A stretch of DNA of 54,296 nucleotides. Origin: Candidatus Ancillula glyptotermitis (lineage in GTDB: Bacteria; Actinomycetota; Actinomycetes; Actinomycetales; Bifidobacteriaceae). A program made the translations under genes and the position numbers. The notes beneath the pieces are model-generated. The model did no database searches and was not told the DNA's origin. It saw nothing but the letters and a program-made list of their open reading frames with translations. This document shows, piece after piece, positions 1 to 8,414 of this stretch. The stretch is from contig JAIRWY010000015.1 in assembly GCA_031268675.1 (NCBI GenBank), positions 1-54,296 on the forward strand. The letters run 5' to 3'. Position 1 is the stretch's first letter; the number at the start of each line of letters is the position of its first letter.

Positions 1-37
1 GGTGGTTTTATAACCTAGACCTTCATTAAGGCTATTT

Positions 38-68
38 ATAAGCACGTGGTTTGATTTAAGGTGCTTAT
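38..68. repeat. Inverted repeat upstream of the first ABC gene
   Basis: ATAAGCAC (38-45) is matched exactly by GTGCTTAT (61-68), an 8-bp stem with a 15-nt loop. A second short inverted repeat, TGTGT/ACACA, lies at 68-84. There is no T-run directly after the stem, so it is not a standard terminator. It could be the tail of an upstream gene's terminator or an operator for the promoter at 155-163. The rest of 1-154 shows no gene. Confidence 0.4.
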
Positions 69-154
69 GTGTGTTATATACACATGTACTATTTTGAAGG
101 GGGAAAACAGGCTTTTTTAGACTTCATGAGGTTGTGCAAAATGTCATAGGGGTG

Positions 155-163
155 TGGTATAAT
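155..163 (+). promoter_or_regulatory. Extended -10 promoter of the ABC exporter genes (leaderless)
   Basis: TG at 155-156 and TATAAT at 158-163 form an extended -10 box. The expected transcription start, about 7 nt downstream, coincides with the GTG codon at 170, which is in frame with the ABC ATPase. No consensus -35 hexamer stands 17 nt upstream, which is common for extended -10 promoters. Confidence 0.7.
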
Positions 164-169
164 GTAGAA

Positions 170-928
170 GTGGTAGATATTGAATGCAAGAACATCTCAA
201 AGAAGTTCAACGATTTTTATGCACTTGATGATATATCGTTCAAAATTTCATCTGGGGAGATTGTTGGATTTATTGGCGCAAATGGTGCTGGTAAAACTAC
301 TGCAATGCGCATAATTATGGGTGTTTTAGCATCTACAAACGGTCAAGTTTTATTCAACAACCACGAAATTACACTAGAAGATCGACGCAAAATTGGATAT
401 ATGCCATCAGAGCGTGGACTCTACCCGAAGAAAAAAGTTGGTAAGCAACTTCAGTATTTGGCGATGTTACATGGATTATCAGCAAGTAAGGCCAATGAAC
501 AAGTTGATAAATATTTAGAACTTCTGAATATTAAACAGTACAAAAATAAGGCACTAGAAACACTATCAACTGGTAATCAACAACGCATTCAGCTAATCGT
601 GAGCCTGATTTTTGAGCCTAGTGCATTAATTCTTGATGAACCATTTTCAGGACTAGATCCAGTTGCTGTTCATGATATGAGTTCCATGATTCGTGAACAG
701 GCGAAGAAAAATGGAGTCCCAGTATTGTTTTCTTCACACCAATTAGAACTAGTTGATGAATTATGCGACCGTATTATTCTCATCAAGAATGGTAAGATTT
801 TAGCGCACGGAAGTCCAGAGCAGCTGCGAGAAGAGTATGGTTATTCGCAAACTATTGAAATTCCAACTCCACTTGCTTCTATATTCTATGACTTGATATC
901 TGGAGGTACAGATGATCCCAATAGTTAG
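170..928 (+). CDS. ABC-2 type exporter, ATP-binding protein (NatA-like)
   Basis: This is the ATPase subunit of a probable ABC-2 exporter. It works with the membrane protein encoded next (overlap 17 nt). Visible motifs are Walker A GANGAGKTT, an ABC signature of the form STGNQQR (more often LSGGQ), Walker B ALILDEPFSGLDP and the switch histidine in FSSHQ. The LSTGNQQ form and the partner's architecture suggest the NatA/CcmA-like group that expels sodium, drugs or peptides; the substrate is unknown. The open frame extends back to 134, but those codons overlap the promoter. I chose GTG at 170, 6 nt after TATAAT, which implies a leaderless mRNA and gives 252 aa, close to the family's usual length. 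Confidence 0.85.
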   Translation: MVDIECKNISKKFNDFYALDDISFKISSGEIVGFIGANGAGKTTAMRIIMGVLASTNGQVLFNNHEITLEDRRKIGYMPSERGLYPKKKVGKQLQYLAMLHGLSASKANEQVDKYLELLNIKQYKNKALETLSTGNQQRIQLIVSLIFEPSALILDEPFSGLDPVAVHDMSSMIREQAKKNGVPVLFSSHQLELVDELCDRIILIKNGKILAHGSPEQLREEYGYSQTIEIPTPLASIFYDLISGGTDDPNS

Positions 929-2096
929 TAAACATGAATTTTTGAACATCGTAAAGACCAAGACATTTGTATTCTCAACACTTTTCTGGGTTGTACTTAT
1001 ATGTGTTGGGCTTATAATTTCTGAGCAATTTGGGAAAGCACCAAGTTCTGGACAACCTCCTTCAATGCTAATTGCATATGAGCAAGAAGTTGAACCAATT
1101 GTAAAAGAAGCTGAAACTTTAACCAGTTCACATCTTGTTTTGACTCTTGTGCATTCAGATAAGGAAGGTCGCGATTTGGTGGAAAATTCAAGTGTTAGTT
1201 ATTTCGTGTCATCAAACAAAGAGCTGATTACTAAAAACCACGAGTTTTCAAGCAATGTTTTGGATATGCTGAATCAAGCAAGTAGAAATCTCCATCTACA
1301 AGAGTCCATTAACCAACTTGGTCTGGATAACCAAAAACTTTCTGAAATTGACAGTAGTGCAGAAAAGTTCAGACCAAAAGACCTAGGTGTTGATAAGAAA
1401 ACAGATTCTCATCCTTCTTTCGGGATATTTACAGGTATATTTTTATTTATTATGTTGATGCTCTACGGATCTCTTATCGCAACTGGTGCTGTACAAGAAA
1501 AAAGCAGCCGAATAGTTGAAATTCTGCTGTCCACTGTTAAGCCTTACGAACTCATGACTGGAAAAATACTGGGCATCGGAGCTGCAGCACTTTTCCAGAT
1601 GTTGATTGTTCTTGCAGTTGCATTATCCACAAATAGCTACTTGATTACACTTTTGAGCATGAATTCACTAGGTGCGGTATTTTCCCTCGTGTTCATGGTC
1701 TTGTGGTTTTTATTGGGCTTTATCGTACTTTCTGCACTTGAAGTTGCACTCGCAAGTAGAGTTTCTAGGCAAGAAGATATAGGTTCTGCAATTTCTCCGT
1801 TGACCTTCACACTCTTGCTAATATTTTATGCTGGAATTTTCCTTGCTCCATCATCACCAGATTCACTACTACTTAAAGTTCTTGAGTTTTTACCAATATC
1901 GTCTCCAATTATAATGCCAATTGCAATTTCTTCTGGAGTTGTGAGCACATTTGAAACTGTTGTTTCCTTTTTGATTCTAGTCGCATTCGTTCCACTTGCT
2001 CTTTGGTTCAGTGGAATAATCTACAAGCGATCTGTTCTACACATCGGTTCAAAATTGAGCTTGAAGAGTGTATTTGCAAAACGGTCTAACCTCTAG
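912..2096 (+). CDS. ABC-2 type exporter, permease (NatB-like)
   Basis: This 394-residue membrane protein is the partner of the preceding ATPase. It has one TM near residues 20-37, an extracellular domain of about 130 residues, and a C-terminal block of about five TM segments (roughly residues 170-370). The stretch AVQEKSSRIVEILLS after the second TM is characteristic of ABC2_membrane_3/NatB permeases. A strong SD, GGAGG (902-906), lies inside the end of the ATPase gene and fixes the ATG at 912, so the two are translationally coupled. NatAB-type systems export sodium or cationic antimicrobials. The substrate here cannot be read from sequence. Confidence 0.8.
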   Translation: MIPIVSKHEFLNIVKTKTFVFSTLFWVVLICVGLIISEQFGKAPSSGQPPSMLIAYEQEVEPIVKEAETLTSSHLVLTLVHSDKEGRDLVENSSVSYFVSSNKELITKNHEFSSNVLDMLNQASRNLHLQESINQLGLDNQKLSEIDSSAEKFRPKDLGVDKKTDSHPSFGIFTGIFLFIMLMLYGSLIATGAVQEKSSRIVEILLSTVKPYELMTGKILGIGAAALFQMLIVLAVALSTNSYLITLLSMNSLGAVFSLVFMVLWFLLGFIVLSALEVALASRVSRQEDIGSAISPLTFTLLLIFYAGIFLAPSSPDSLLLKVLEFLPISSPIIMPIAISSGVVSTFETVVSFLILVAFVPLALWFSGIIYKRSVLHIGSKLSLKSVFAKRSNL

Positions 2097-2123
2097 TTCT
2101 TTCACAACAACATCTCAAAACTG

Positions 2124-2132
2124 TGGTATAAT
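2124..2132 (+). promoter_or_regulatory. Extended -10 promoter of nadE (leaderless)
   Basis: TG (2124-2125), one base, then TATAAT (2127-2132), just after the NatB-like gene ends. The in-frame GTG at 2140 lies 7 nt downstream, where transcription should begin. The context TGTGGTATAAT is the same as in the promoter at 155-163. Confidence 0.7.
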
Positions 2133-2139
2133 GTCAGGT

Positions 2140-3726
2140 GTGGTGTTGTATAAGAAAGTTGCAATTGCACAAATAGATTCTAAGGTCGGAGACTTTGAAG
2201 GTAATGCTGCAAAAATCATAGATTTTAGTACTCTTGCTGAAAAAAAAGGTGCAGAAATTGTGGTGTTCCCTGAGTTCTCTTTGTGCGGTTATCCACCTGA
2301 AGATTTGCTTTTCTACACGAAATTTATAACGGACTCTAAAAATATCCAGAATACACTACTTTGCGAACTAAAAAAACATGTTCCAAATTTACATGTATTC
2401 TTTGGAAATATCGCAGAACAAAAAAATGATAACCGTATAATCCAAAATGCGCTCTTTGAAGCACTAAATGGAGAGATTGTTCGCAAATACACGAAGAGAG
2501 ATCTGCCAAATTATGGTGTTTTTGACGAACAACGATACTTCACAGCGGATAGTAGTCAGGATTTTAGACTTGAAAATTCAGCAAACGTAGCTGTAGCAAT
2601 ATGCGAAGACATTTGGAATGGTATACCTCTTGATGTGCAAAAATCTGATGAAGTAATTATCGTTATCAATGCATCACCATTTTCTGTTCTGAAATTTAAT
2701 CAACGAGTGCAAACTACCAAAAACTTAGCGAATGAGTACAACTTACCAGTAGTATATGCAAATCTTGTTGGTGCACAGGACGAACTAGTTTTTGACGGTG
2801 GTTCATTTATACTTGATGAAAATGCTGAAGTTGTTTCAATCTGCCCGAAGTTTATTGAAAAACTCGCACTTGAGCATGACATTACTGAACACACGGATGA
2901 ATTACTAGATATATATTCTGCATGTGTTTCAGGACTACGAGCGTATGCATTCAACAACGGATTTCATGCTGCTGTTCTTGGACTTTCTGGAGGAATTGAT
3001 TCTGCACTTGTTGCCACTATGGCAGTTGATGCGATTGCAGATGTAGTTGGAATTGCAATGCCCTCAGTGTATTCTTCGTCTAGTTCTCTTGCAGACGCAG
3101 CAAGTCTTGCAAATAACTTGGGCATTAAGTATATTGAGCAACCGCTTGGTGATATTTTTAATGCCTACACATCACTAGATTCGAACTTCACCAGTAATAT
3201 AGCACTTGAAAATATTCAAGCACGAATCCGTGGTAACTTTCTAATGTCCTATGCAAATTCTAATTCTGGGTGCCTAGTTCTTGCAACTGGTAATAAATCA
3301 GAACTAGCAGTAGGTTATTCAACTGTTTATGGTGATGCAATTGGTGGGTTCGCACCAATTAAAGATGTATATAAAACAAAAGTTTGGGAATTAGCAAAGC
3401 GCCGAAATGAACTCAGTTTTAGAGACTTGAAAAAATTAGGATTCAAAGGTAGTGTTAACCCTATTCCTACTAACTCAATTACTAAACCACCATCTGCCGA
3501 ATTAAAGCCTGGACAGTTAGACTCGGACACTTTGCCAGATTATACAGAACTTGATGCAAAACTTGAGCAGCATATTGAGAATTATGCACAAGTTGATGAG
3601 CATATCATGAAAATGGTTAAAAATGCAGAGTGGAAAAGAAGACAATACCCAATTGGTCCAAAAATAACAACTCGCTCATTCGGCAAAGACTTCAGAATGC
3701 CCATTACTCAATCCACATGCAGATGA
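2140..3726 (+). CDS. nadE: Glutamine-dependent NAD+ synthetase
   Basis: Catalyses the last step of NAD+ synthesis, amidation of nicotinic acid adenine dinucleotide using ammonia from glutamine. The N-terminal nitrilase-type glutaminase domain (residues about 5-250) shows the catalytic triad: Glu in VVFPEFSLCGYPPEDLL, Lys in YTKRDLPNYG and Cys in VAICEDIWNG. The C-terminal synthetase domain carries the PP-loop LGLSGGIDSALV and the ATGNKSE motif. The open frame reaches back to 2068 inside the previous gene, but the promoter at 2124-2132 makes GTG 2140 (or GTG 2143) the likely start, giving 528 aa. There is no SD, so it is predicted to be leaderless. The use of glutamine rather than free ammonia is typical of actinobacteria. 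Confidence 0.93.
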   Translation: MVLYKKVAIAQIDSKVGDFEGNAAKIIDFSTLAEKKGAEIVVFPEFSLCGYPPEDLLFYTKFITDSKNIQNTLLCELKKHVPNLHVFFGNIAEQKNDNRIIQNALFEALNGEIVRKYTKRDLPNYGVFDEQRYFTADSSQDFRLENSANVAVAICEDIWNGIPLDVQKSDEVIIVINASPFSVLKFNQRVQTTKNLANEYNLPVVYANLVGAQDELVFDGGSFILDENAEVVSICPKFIEKLALEHDITEHTDELLDIYSACVSGLRAYAFNNGFHAAVLGLSGGIDSALVATMAVDAIADVVGIAMPSVYSSSSSLADAASLANNLGIKYIEQPLGDIFNAYTSLDSNFTSNIALENIQARIRGNFLMSYANSNSGCLVLATGNKSELAVGYSTVYGDAIGGFAPIKDVYKTKVWELAKRRNELSFRDLKKLGFKGSVNPIPTNSITKPPSAELKPGQLDSDTLPDYTELDAKLEQHIENYAQVDEHIMKMVKNAEWKRRQYPIGPKITTRSFGKDFRMPITQSTCR

Positions 3727-3756
3727 TGCGATCATGTTGAACATACGCAGTTGTAG

Positions 3757-4015
3757 TATAATACATCACAAGGTAATTTTTCGTGCTAAGTTTATGACCA
3801 GTTTTGTGAACAACAGACAGTTTGAACCGCTTGACGCAAAATCAGACAGCACTCAAATTAAAACAGACAAATGCAAAGCATTTGGCAACTAATACTGTTG
3901 TTTGTATCAAAATTATGCGTATTCAATATCTACTTGTTTTTTCACTGCAGTAGATATTGCAAATGCTTAAATACAAGAAAAGTAATGACTGCACTTGGTG
4001 AAACTTCACCTTTTT
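3757..4015 (+). ncRNA. Candidate small RNA between nadE and the ABC operon
   Basis: A TATAAT box (3757-3762, without the TG extension) points into a region lacking a convincing gene and ending at a terminator-like hairpin (3997-4015). The implied transcript is about 245 nt. It contains two inverted repeats: CAATATCTAC (3924-3933) with GTAGATATTG (3950-3959), and AAGCATTTGGCAA (3876-3888) with TTGCAAATGCTT (3957-3968, one bulge). The second pair nests around the first, so a branched or alternating fold is possible. A 32-codon ORF (3794-3892) is present but has no SD, and I do not call it. A structured sRNA is the simplest reading; no known Rfam family is recognised. Confidence 0.4.
3997..4015 (+). 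terminator. Terminator-like hairpin
   Basis: GGTGAA (3997-4002) and TTCACC (4005-4010) pair and are followed by five T residues (4011-4015) on the + strand. The stem is short (5-6 bp). It would end a transcript from the promoter at 3757, and lies immediately before the convergent end of the minus-strand ABC operon. Confidence 0.45.
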
Positions 4016-4022
4016 CTGCTCG

Positions 4023-4694
4023 CTATTTTTTGAACCAGAGTACAATTCCAGTTGATGCTAAAACTAGTGCTAGAACTACATGAACCACATCAGTTGGTGC
4101 ATGCTCTAGTGAAAGACGAGGTGAAAATGGTAACTTGTCAAAAACACTCTGGAAGCCTAGCATCAAGAGGTAGATTATGAACGAGAAAAGTAGTGCTAAA
4201 TGTTTATCTAATAGTGCAAACAATATAAGCCCAATTGCTACAAATATTACTGAATTTATTGCAATTTTCTCAATATAATTATCCTCCGCTAAGTAAAACT
4301 TAAACGTAGATTCATATAAATCTCCAGAAAGCTGATGTCCAGTTGTCCTTATATTAAAATCTATTGCGTATTTTGTAAGCTCTGAAATAAAAGTTGCAAA
4401 AAGAATAAAAAATGCAGCAAAACAACCCGATGAAATTGAAATTACTTTGTTTACTTTTGGCTCAAAATCTTTCATACGTGTAGAGAATAGGAAAAAACTG
4501 ATATAAGATATAACTATAATTAAAATTTCCCAATAAGTAACTCTTGAATCAATACCTGGTTTATCATATAATCTCATCAAATGAAGTCTAGAAATATAAA
4601 AAACAGGCAAAGAAGCTAGAACAATTATGAAAGGCAAGAAAACAAAACGTGCACGTCTAAACAATGACAAGTTCAACAAAATTCTATTTAGCAT
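4023..4694 (-). CDS. Membrane protein, last gene of the second ABC exporter operon
   Basis: A 223-residue hydrophobic protein with about five or six TM segments (around residues 18-36, 50-68, 82-105, 140-158, 160-180 and 200-218) and a basic N-terminus. It begins 6 nt after the stop of the larger permease gene, so it belongs to the same transcription unit. It is probably a second membrane subunit or accessory protein of the exporter. No family is recognised from sequence alone. It ends next to the terminator-like hairpin that serves the opposite strand. Confidence 0.65.
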   Translation of the reverse strand: MLNRILLNLSLFRRARFVFLPFIIVLASLPVFYISRLHLMRLYDKPGIDSRVTYWEILIIVISYISFFLFSTRMKDFEPKVNKVISISSGCFAAFFILFATFISELTKYAIDFNIRTTGHQLSGDLYESTFKFYLAEDNYIEKIAINSVIFVAIGLILFALLDKHLALLFSFIIYLLMLGFQSVFDKLPFSPRLSLEHAPTDVVHVVLALVLASTGIVLWFKK

Positions 4695-4700
4695 ACTAGT

Positions 4701-6035
4701 CTAACTCTCCATTTCACACTTGTATAATTGTTCAGAATGCTCATGAAAATACTCTAATAACTGCTCTTTAGAATAGCCCTTGAAACGATCTCCTTCTTCT
4801 CGTGATTTACGACTACTAGAATTTTCTTCTTCTGGTGGTGTATAAAATTGCATAATATCATTTATGAAATTATCATATATTGAGTATTTATTTGGGTCAT
4901 ATTTAGATGGATCAAGATCTTTGTAAAAGCAATTCTGCCCAGAAATCTGATTCACAAAATAAATAAATGTCTGGTTCACAAATGAATAATCATGCGTGCC
5001 ACTACTATAGTAAAATTCAAGCGTTTTATCTCTTCGCTCTATATTATCAAAATCTACTTCTTCGCCAAGTAAATTTACATTACTTCCATCGGCAATTTCC
5101 ATATAATCAAAAAATCTATCAGATGCTTTTTCTACATATGGAATAATTTTTTCTTCACTCCCTAATACGCAAATCTTTTCTTGGTGTTTTCCTATTTTAC
5201 AAATTGTTGGCATATTTACATTTTTTACAACTAAATATGGCTGATATATGAATGCAAAAACTGCTAAAAATATTGGAACTAAGAACACTGTAATTTGTTT
5301 TTTTACTGCATTTATTCTATCTGTTTTAGTTTTGCTCATCCAGCTTGAAAAGTAGAAATATAGACAACAGAAAATACTCATGAAAAATACTATTCTAAAT
5401 ATTTGTATTGAATTTGTTAAAGTATATCCAACATATGGAAAACCGTTGCCCCATGTTGGAAGTAGAGACACAAATGATATAGATTTATGTGACGGATCAG
5501 TTAAAATTGATGGAGTAAAAGGGGAAAGTTTGTAATTAACTAGTGCAAATAAAAGCAGAGTTAAGAGTACTGACCATTTGCTATCAAAAATAGTTTTAAC
5601 TATATATCCAATTAAGCCCCAAGTAAATATAACTATAACAACTACTATTACATTGAAAATATTTAGAAAACCGTAATGATCGGTAATTGCAACATTACAC
5701 AGCAGTGGAATTAAGCCAATAAAATATGATATTGTTGCAAAGACTGATATAGGCAATATTAAAGATATATATCTGTTTTTTAGCGATAAACCTGAATTAT
5801 ACGGTGCAATTACTGAACTTTTTGATGCTTTACTTGCTGATATATTTACAAGTATTAGTGTAAATAAGCCTGGAATCCATGAAGCTTCTCTAACGACAGA
5901 ATCAAACTTAGCCCAAGTAAGTATAGGCCATGAAGAAAAACCATCATAAAGTAGTGCAACTAGACTTATTTCTACCGCAAGAAATACAAGAAGTGGCAAT
6001 AATTTTATATGTCTAAATATTATCATCTTTTTCAT
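4701..6035 (-). CDS. ABC exporter permease with large extracytoplasmic domain
   Basis: This 444-residue membrane protein has about six TM segments in residues 10-265, followed by an extracytoplasmic region of roughly 170 residues. The topology is odd, because the last TM (VFLVPIFLAVFAFIY) leads into this soluble C-terminal domain. That domain contains Cys in TICKIGKHQEKICVLG and SGQNCFYK, which might form disulfides. It overlaps the ATPase gene by 23 nt and precedes a smaller membrane protein, so it is the probable permease of a three-component transporter. Peptide export or resistance is plausible but unproven. Confidence 0.65.
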   Translation of the reverse strand: MKKMIIFRHIKLLPLLVFLAVEISLVALLYDGFSSWPILTWAKFDSVVREASWIPGLFTLILVNISASKASKSSVIAPYNSGLSLKNRYISLILPISVFATISYFIGLIPLLCNVAITDHYGFLNIFNVIVVVIVIFTWGLIGYIVKTIFDSKWSVLLTLLLFALVNYKLSPFTPSILTDPSHKSISFVSLLPTWGNGFPYVGYTLTNSIQIFRIVFFMSIFCCLYFYFSSWMSKTKTDRINAVKKQITVFLVPIFLAVFAFIYQPYLVVKNVNMPTICKIGKHQEKICVLGSEEKIIPYVEKASDRFFDYMEIADGSNVNLLGEEVDFDNIERRDKTLEFYYSSGTHDYSFVNQTFIYFVNQISGQNCFYKDLDPSKYDPNKYSIYDNFINDIMQFYTPPEEENSSSRKSREEGDRFKGYSKEQLLEYFHEHSEQLYKCEMES

Positions 6036-6801
6036 TTAATATGTTCCTATACGCACTTTCTAAAGGTGAAACAAATGCTTCTTTTTCAGAATCTGCATTT
6101 TCTAAAAATTCATCTAGCGATCCAACAAATTTTACTCGTGATTTATCCATAACTATCATTTTCTTTGCAATTGTTAAATCTTCTACAAGGTGCGTGCTCA
6201 TTAAAACAATGTTATTCTTAGAATACTCGTTCAAGAAATCACGAATAAACATTCTCTGCTCAGGATCAATTCCAACAGTTGGTTCATCTAGAAGTAGAAT
6301 TTGCGGCCTATTAGATATTGCACATGCTATACCGAGTCGTTGAATCATACCACCAGAAAGTGTCTTTGCGCGCGAGTTTGCTCGGTCAAGTAAATCAACA
6401 GTTTTCAGTGCCTCAACTGCTGCTTCATGGCATTTTTCCGCTGGAACGCACCTAGCCCATGCGGCATATTCAACATTATCTATCAACTTGGAGTAGCGCA
6501 TTAGAGAAAACTTCTGCGGAAGAAAGCTAATCCTCTTCCTGATCTTGGATAAATCCTTAGACCTTACGGAACTTAGGCTTGCATTATTCGTGCCTTTCAA
6601 GTTGTTGTATATAATTGAACCAGTTTTAGGCGATAAATTCGTATTCAGCAAGCTCATCAAAGTGGTCTTACCAGCACCATTTGGACCAAGTAAACCAACA
6701 ACACCTTGTTCAAGATCTAAATCTACATTCTGCAAGGCGAAACGCTTCCCATATTTATAAGAAACGTTTTCACACCTTACATTTAATGCTGATGATGTCA
6801 T
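6013..6801 (-). CDS. ABC exporter ATP-binding protein
   Basis: A 262-residue ATPase with Walker A LGPNGAGKTT, Q-loop LPQKFSLMRYSK, signature LSGGMIQRLG, Walker B ILLLDEPTVGID and switch histidine in STHLVED. It resembles ATPases of ABC-2 exporters. The ATG shares its first base with the TAA stop of an upstream 18-codon ORF (TAATG), so translation is likely coupled. Transcription probably starts from the promoter at 6910-6939, giving the operon small ORF, ATPase, permease, membrane protein. Confidence 0.85.
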   Translation of the reverse strand: MTSSALNVRCENVSYKYGKRFALQNVDLDLEQGVVGLLGPNGAGKTTLMSLLNTNLSPKTGSIIYNNLKGTNNASLSSVRSKDLSKIRKRISFLPQKFSLMRYSKLIDNVEYAAWARCVPAEKCHEAAVEALKTVDLLDRANSRAKTLSGGMIQRLGIACAISNRPQILLLDEPTVGIDPEQRMFIRDFLNEYSKNNIVLMSTHLVEDLTIAKKMIVMDKSRVKFVGSLDEFLENADSEKEAFVSPLESAYRNILNEKDDNI

Positions 6802-6857
6802 TATGGACGAACCTCTGCAAACATGTTCACAGCAAAATTCTTTACAATCTTCTTCAT
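6801..6857 (-). CDS. Possible 18-residue leader peptide upstream of the ABC operon
   Basis: A very short ORF encoding MKKIVKNFAVNMFAEVRP starts at ATG 6857 with a good SD (GGAAGGA, about 5 nt upstream). It ends at TAA 6803-6801, overlapping the ABC ATPase start by one base. The well-placed SD and exact coupling argue that it is translated. It is basic at the start and amphipathic, and could be a regulatory leader peptide, an exported signalling or antimicrobial peptide, or only a translational coupler. No family is recognised. Confidence 0.45.
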   Translation of the reverse strand: MKKIVKNFAVNMFAEVRP

Positions 6858-6909
6858 TGTAATCCTTCCATAATATAACTCATGTACGGCAAACTACCGA
6901 ACTTTCTAC

Positions 6910-6939
6910 ATTATATCACAACTAACTAGCACTTGTCAA
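6910..6939 (-). promoter_or_regulatory. Promoter of the second ABC exporter operon
   Basis: On the minus strand TTGACA (6939-6934) is separated by 18 bp from TATAAT (6915-6910), and the -10 is preceded by TG plus one base. The predicted start near 6903 leaves a leader of about 45 nt before the 18-codon ORF. The left end of the insertion sequence lies only 16 bp upstream of the -35 box, so the IS has not cut the core promoter but has replaced everything above it. Confidence 0.75.
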
Positions 6940-6966
6940 GTAACTGCATTCTGTGTTGTGAATAAT

Positions 6967-7012
6967 ATTACGGAATGTCCGCCCTAAAAAAAATATTACG
7001 GAATGTCCGCCC
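6967..7012 (+). repeat. Left-end tandem copies of the IS terminal motif
   Basis: ATTACGGAATGTCCGCCC occurs at 6967-6984 and again at 6995-7012, 28 bp apart and in the same orientation. The A-rich sequence between them gives a spacing close to three helical turns. These are probably two transposase binding sites. Confidence 0.8.
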
Positions 7013-7028
7013 CCAAAAAATTGAGACT

Positions 7029-8291
7029 ATGATACGTTATATATTTATGAAAAACCAACTATATAATAGAGAAGTAATAATAATGAGTTGTATTGACAAT
7101 AAAATAACAAATAAGCAAGCCTCAAGACAACTGGGCATATCCGAGAGACAAATCAGAAGACTGAAATCGGAATTTAGAGAACGTGGTTGTTTAACACCTC
7201 ATGGAAGTATAGGTAATAACAATCAGAGCCGTGTTTCTAAAGAAATTTGTGCCAAAATTCTCGAACTTCTGGATTTACCAGAACACACCAGAATTAACTT
7301 CAAGTTCTTTCATGAAATGCTGGCTGAAGAATATAATATTTTTGTAAGCTACTCGTTTTTATGCAAGTTCTTGAAGTCAGAGAGAAGAAAAAGCCCGAGA
7401 AAACACAAGAAAATAGAGTCTCATCCAAGACGCGAACGGCGTTTAAAGGAAGGTGAATTGTTGCAAACGGATGCCTCTAAACACCAGTGGTTTGAACTGC
7501 TTGGTGATAAAAATTACTATAATATTCATGGATTTATCGATGATGCGACTGGCAAAATTACAGGACTTTATATGACCATGAATGAATGTTACACAGGATA
7601 TATGGAAGCTTTTTCTCAGACGTTACTAGAATATGGAATACCTGAGGAAATATATGCAGATGGACTCAGGCTCTTTTTTAATAATGACAAGCGAAGCCTT
7701 TCTATTGAAGAAATGCTAGATGGCATTGACGCAAATAAGACTCAATTCGCTGGTCAATTAGAGGGTCTTGGAATTAAACTGATTCACGCCCGTTCGCCTC
7801 AAGCAAAAGGACGAATTGAGAGGTTTTGGAATACATTACAAGGTAGATTACCAATTGAGTTCGCTAAACGTAAAATTAGAACTATTGAAGATGCCAATAT
7901 ATTTCTCAGAGAATATAAGAATATATTAAATCGGAAGTTTTCTATACCTGCAATTATTACATCATCAACTGCGTATGCACCATTTGAACCGAATTTTGAT
8001 TTTAATAAATATTTTTCAATGAAATTTACTAGGAGTCTAGATAGGGGTTATACGTTCAGTTTGAGTAATGTTAAATTTAGACTTAATGGATGTCATGCAC
8101 AAACTGGCGATCACGTAAGAATTCATATTAGTGAACGTATAGGAATGATTGTTCAGTACAAAGGTATTGATTATGTACCTGTTCCTTTAACGGAGCTTAA
8201 TAGACCAATTCCACAAGAGCGGAATTCAACCACTGCCATATTTGAAAGATTTGTGTTCCAAAATTGTTTGCGTGATGAGAGGCTACCGTAA
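7029..8291 (+). CDS. Transposase, DDE type, IS1202/ISNCY group
   Basis: An apparently intact 420-residue integrase-type transposase. An N-terminal helix-turn-helix is visible (ITNKQASRQLGISERQIRRLK). The catalytic core has the first Asp in LLQTDASKHQWF, followed by IHGFIDDATGKITGLYM and NECYTGYMEAF, a combination typical of the IS1202 group. The second Asp is in EEIYADGLRLFF and the Glu is in QAKGRIERFWNTLQGRLP. The frame is open from 6975, inside the terminal repeat. I chose ATG 7029; ATG 7047 and ATG 7083 are alternatives and no SD decides between them. Confidence 0.8.
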   Translation: MIRYIFMKNQLYNREVIIMSCIDNKITNKQASRQLGISERQIRRLKSEFRERGCLTPHGSIGNNNQSRVSKEICAKILELLDLPEHTRINFKFFHEMLAEEYNIFVSYSFLCKFLKSERRKSPRKHKKIESHPRRERRLKEGELLQTDASKHQWFELLGDKNYYNIHGFIDDATGKITGLYMTMNECYTGYMEAFSQTLLEYGIPEEIYADGLRLFFNNDKRSLSIEEMLDGIDANKTQFAGQLEGLGIKLIHARSPQAKGRIERFWNTLQGRLPIEFAKRKIRTIEDANIFLREYKNILNRKFSIPAIITSSTAYAPFEPNFDFNKYFSMKFTRSLDRGYTFSLSNVKFRLNGCHAQTGDHVRIHISERIGMIVQYKGIDYVPVPLTELNRPIPQERNSTTAIFERFVFQNCLRDERLP

Positions 8292-8345
8292 ATTGTAGAT
8301 TTAGAGTTCATTCAACCTACTTAGATGGATGAAAAATATATCATA

Positions 8346-8397
8346 GGGCGGACATTCCGTAATGTTAAAACGTCTAATAGGGCGGACATTCCGTAAT
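8346..8397 (-). repeat. Right-end tandem copies of the IS terminal motif
   Basis: The motif GGGCGGACATTCCGTAAT, the reverse complement of the left-end motif, occurs at 8346-8363 and 8380-8397, 34 bp apart. The outer copy is followed by GTTATTCACAA, matching the outer left terminus. Confidence 0.8.
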
Positions 8398-8414
8398 GTT
8401 ATTCACAATTTCAA

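Larger units (their letters stand above)
6956..8408 (+). mobile_element. Insertion sequence, IS1202/ISNCY-like, with doubled terminal repeats
   Basis: A 1453-bp element bounded by near-perfect terminal inverted repeats beginning TTGTGAATAA. The core ATTACGGAATGTCCGCCC occurs twice at each end: 6967-6984 and 6995-7012 on the left, 8346-8363 and 8380-8397 (inverted) on the right. It carries one intact transposase gene. The outer terminal repeats differ at only one position in about 29, suggesting fairly recent activity. I see no obvious target duplication in the short flanks. It sits between the stop of the giant surface gene (6 bp away) and the ABC operon promoter. Confidence 0.85.

Noticed and set aside
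3871-4083. 70-codon ORF on the + strand
   Set aside because: It has no SD, and its sequence spans inverted repeats, a terminator-like hairpin and the end of the opposite gene.
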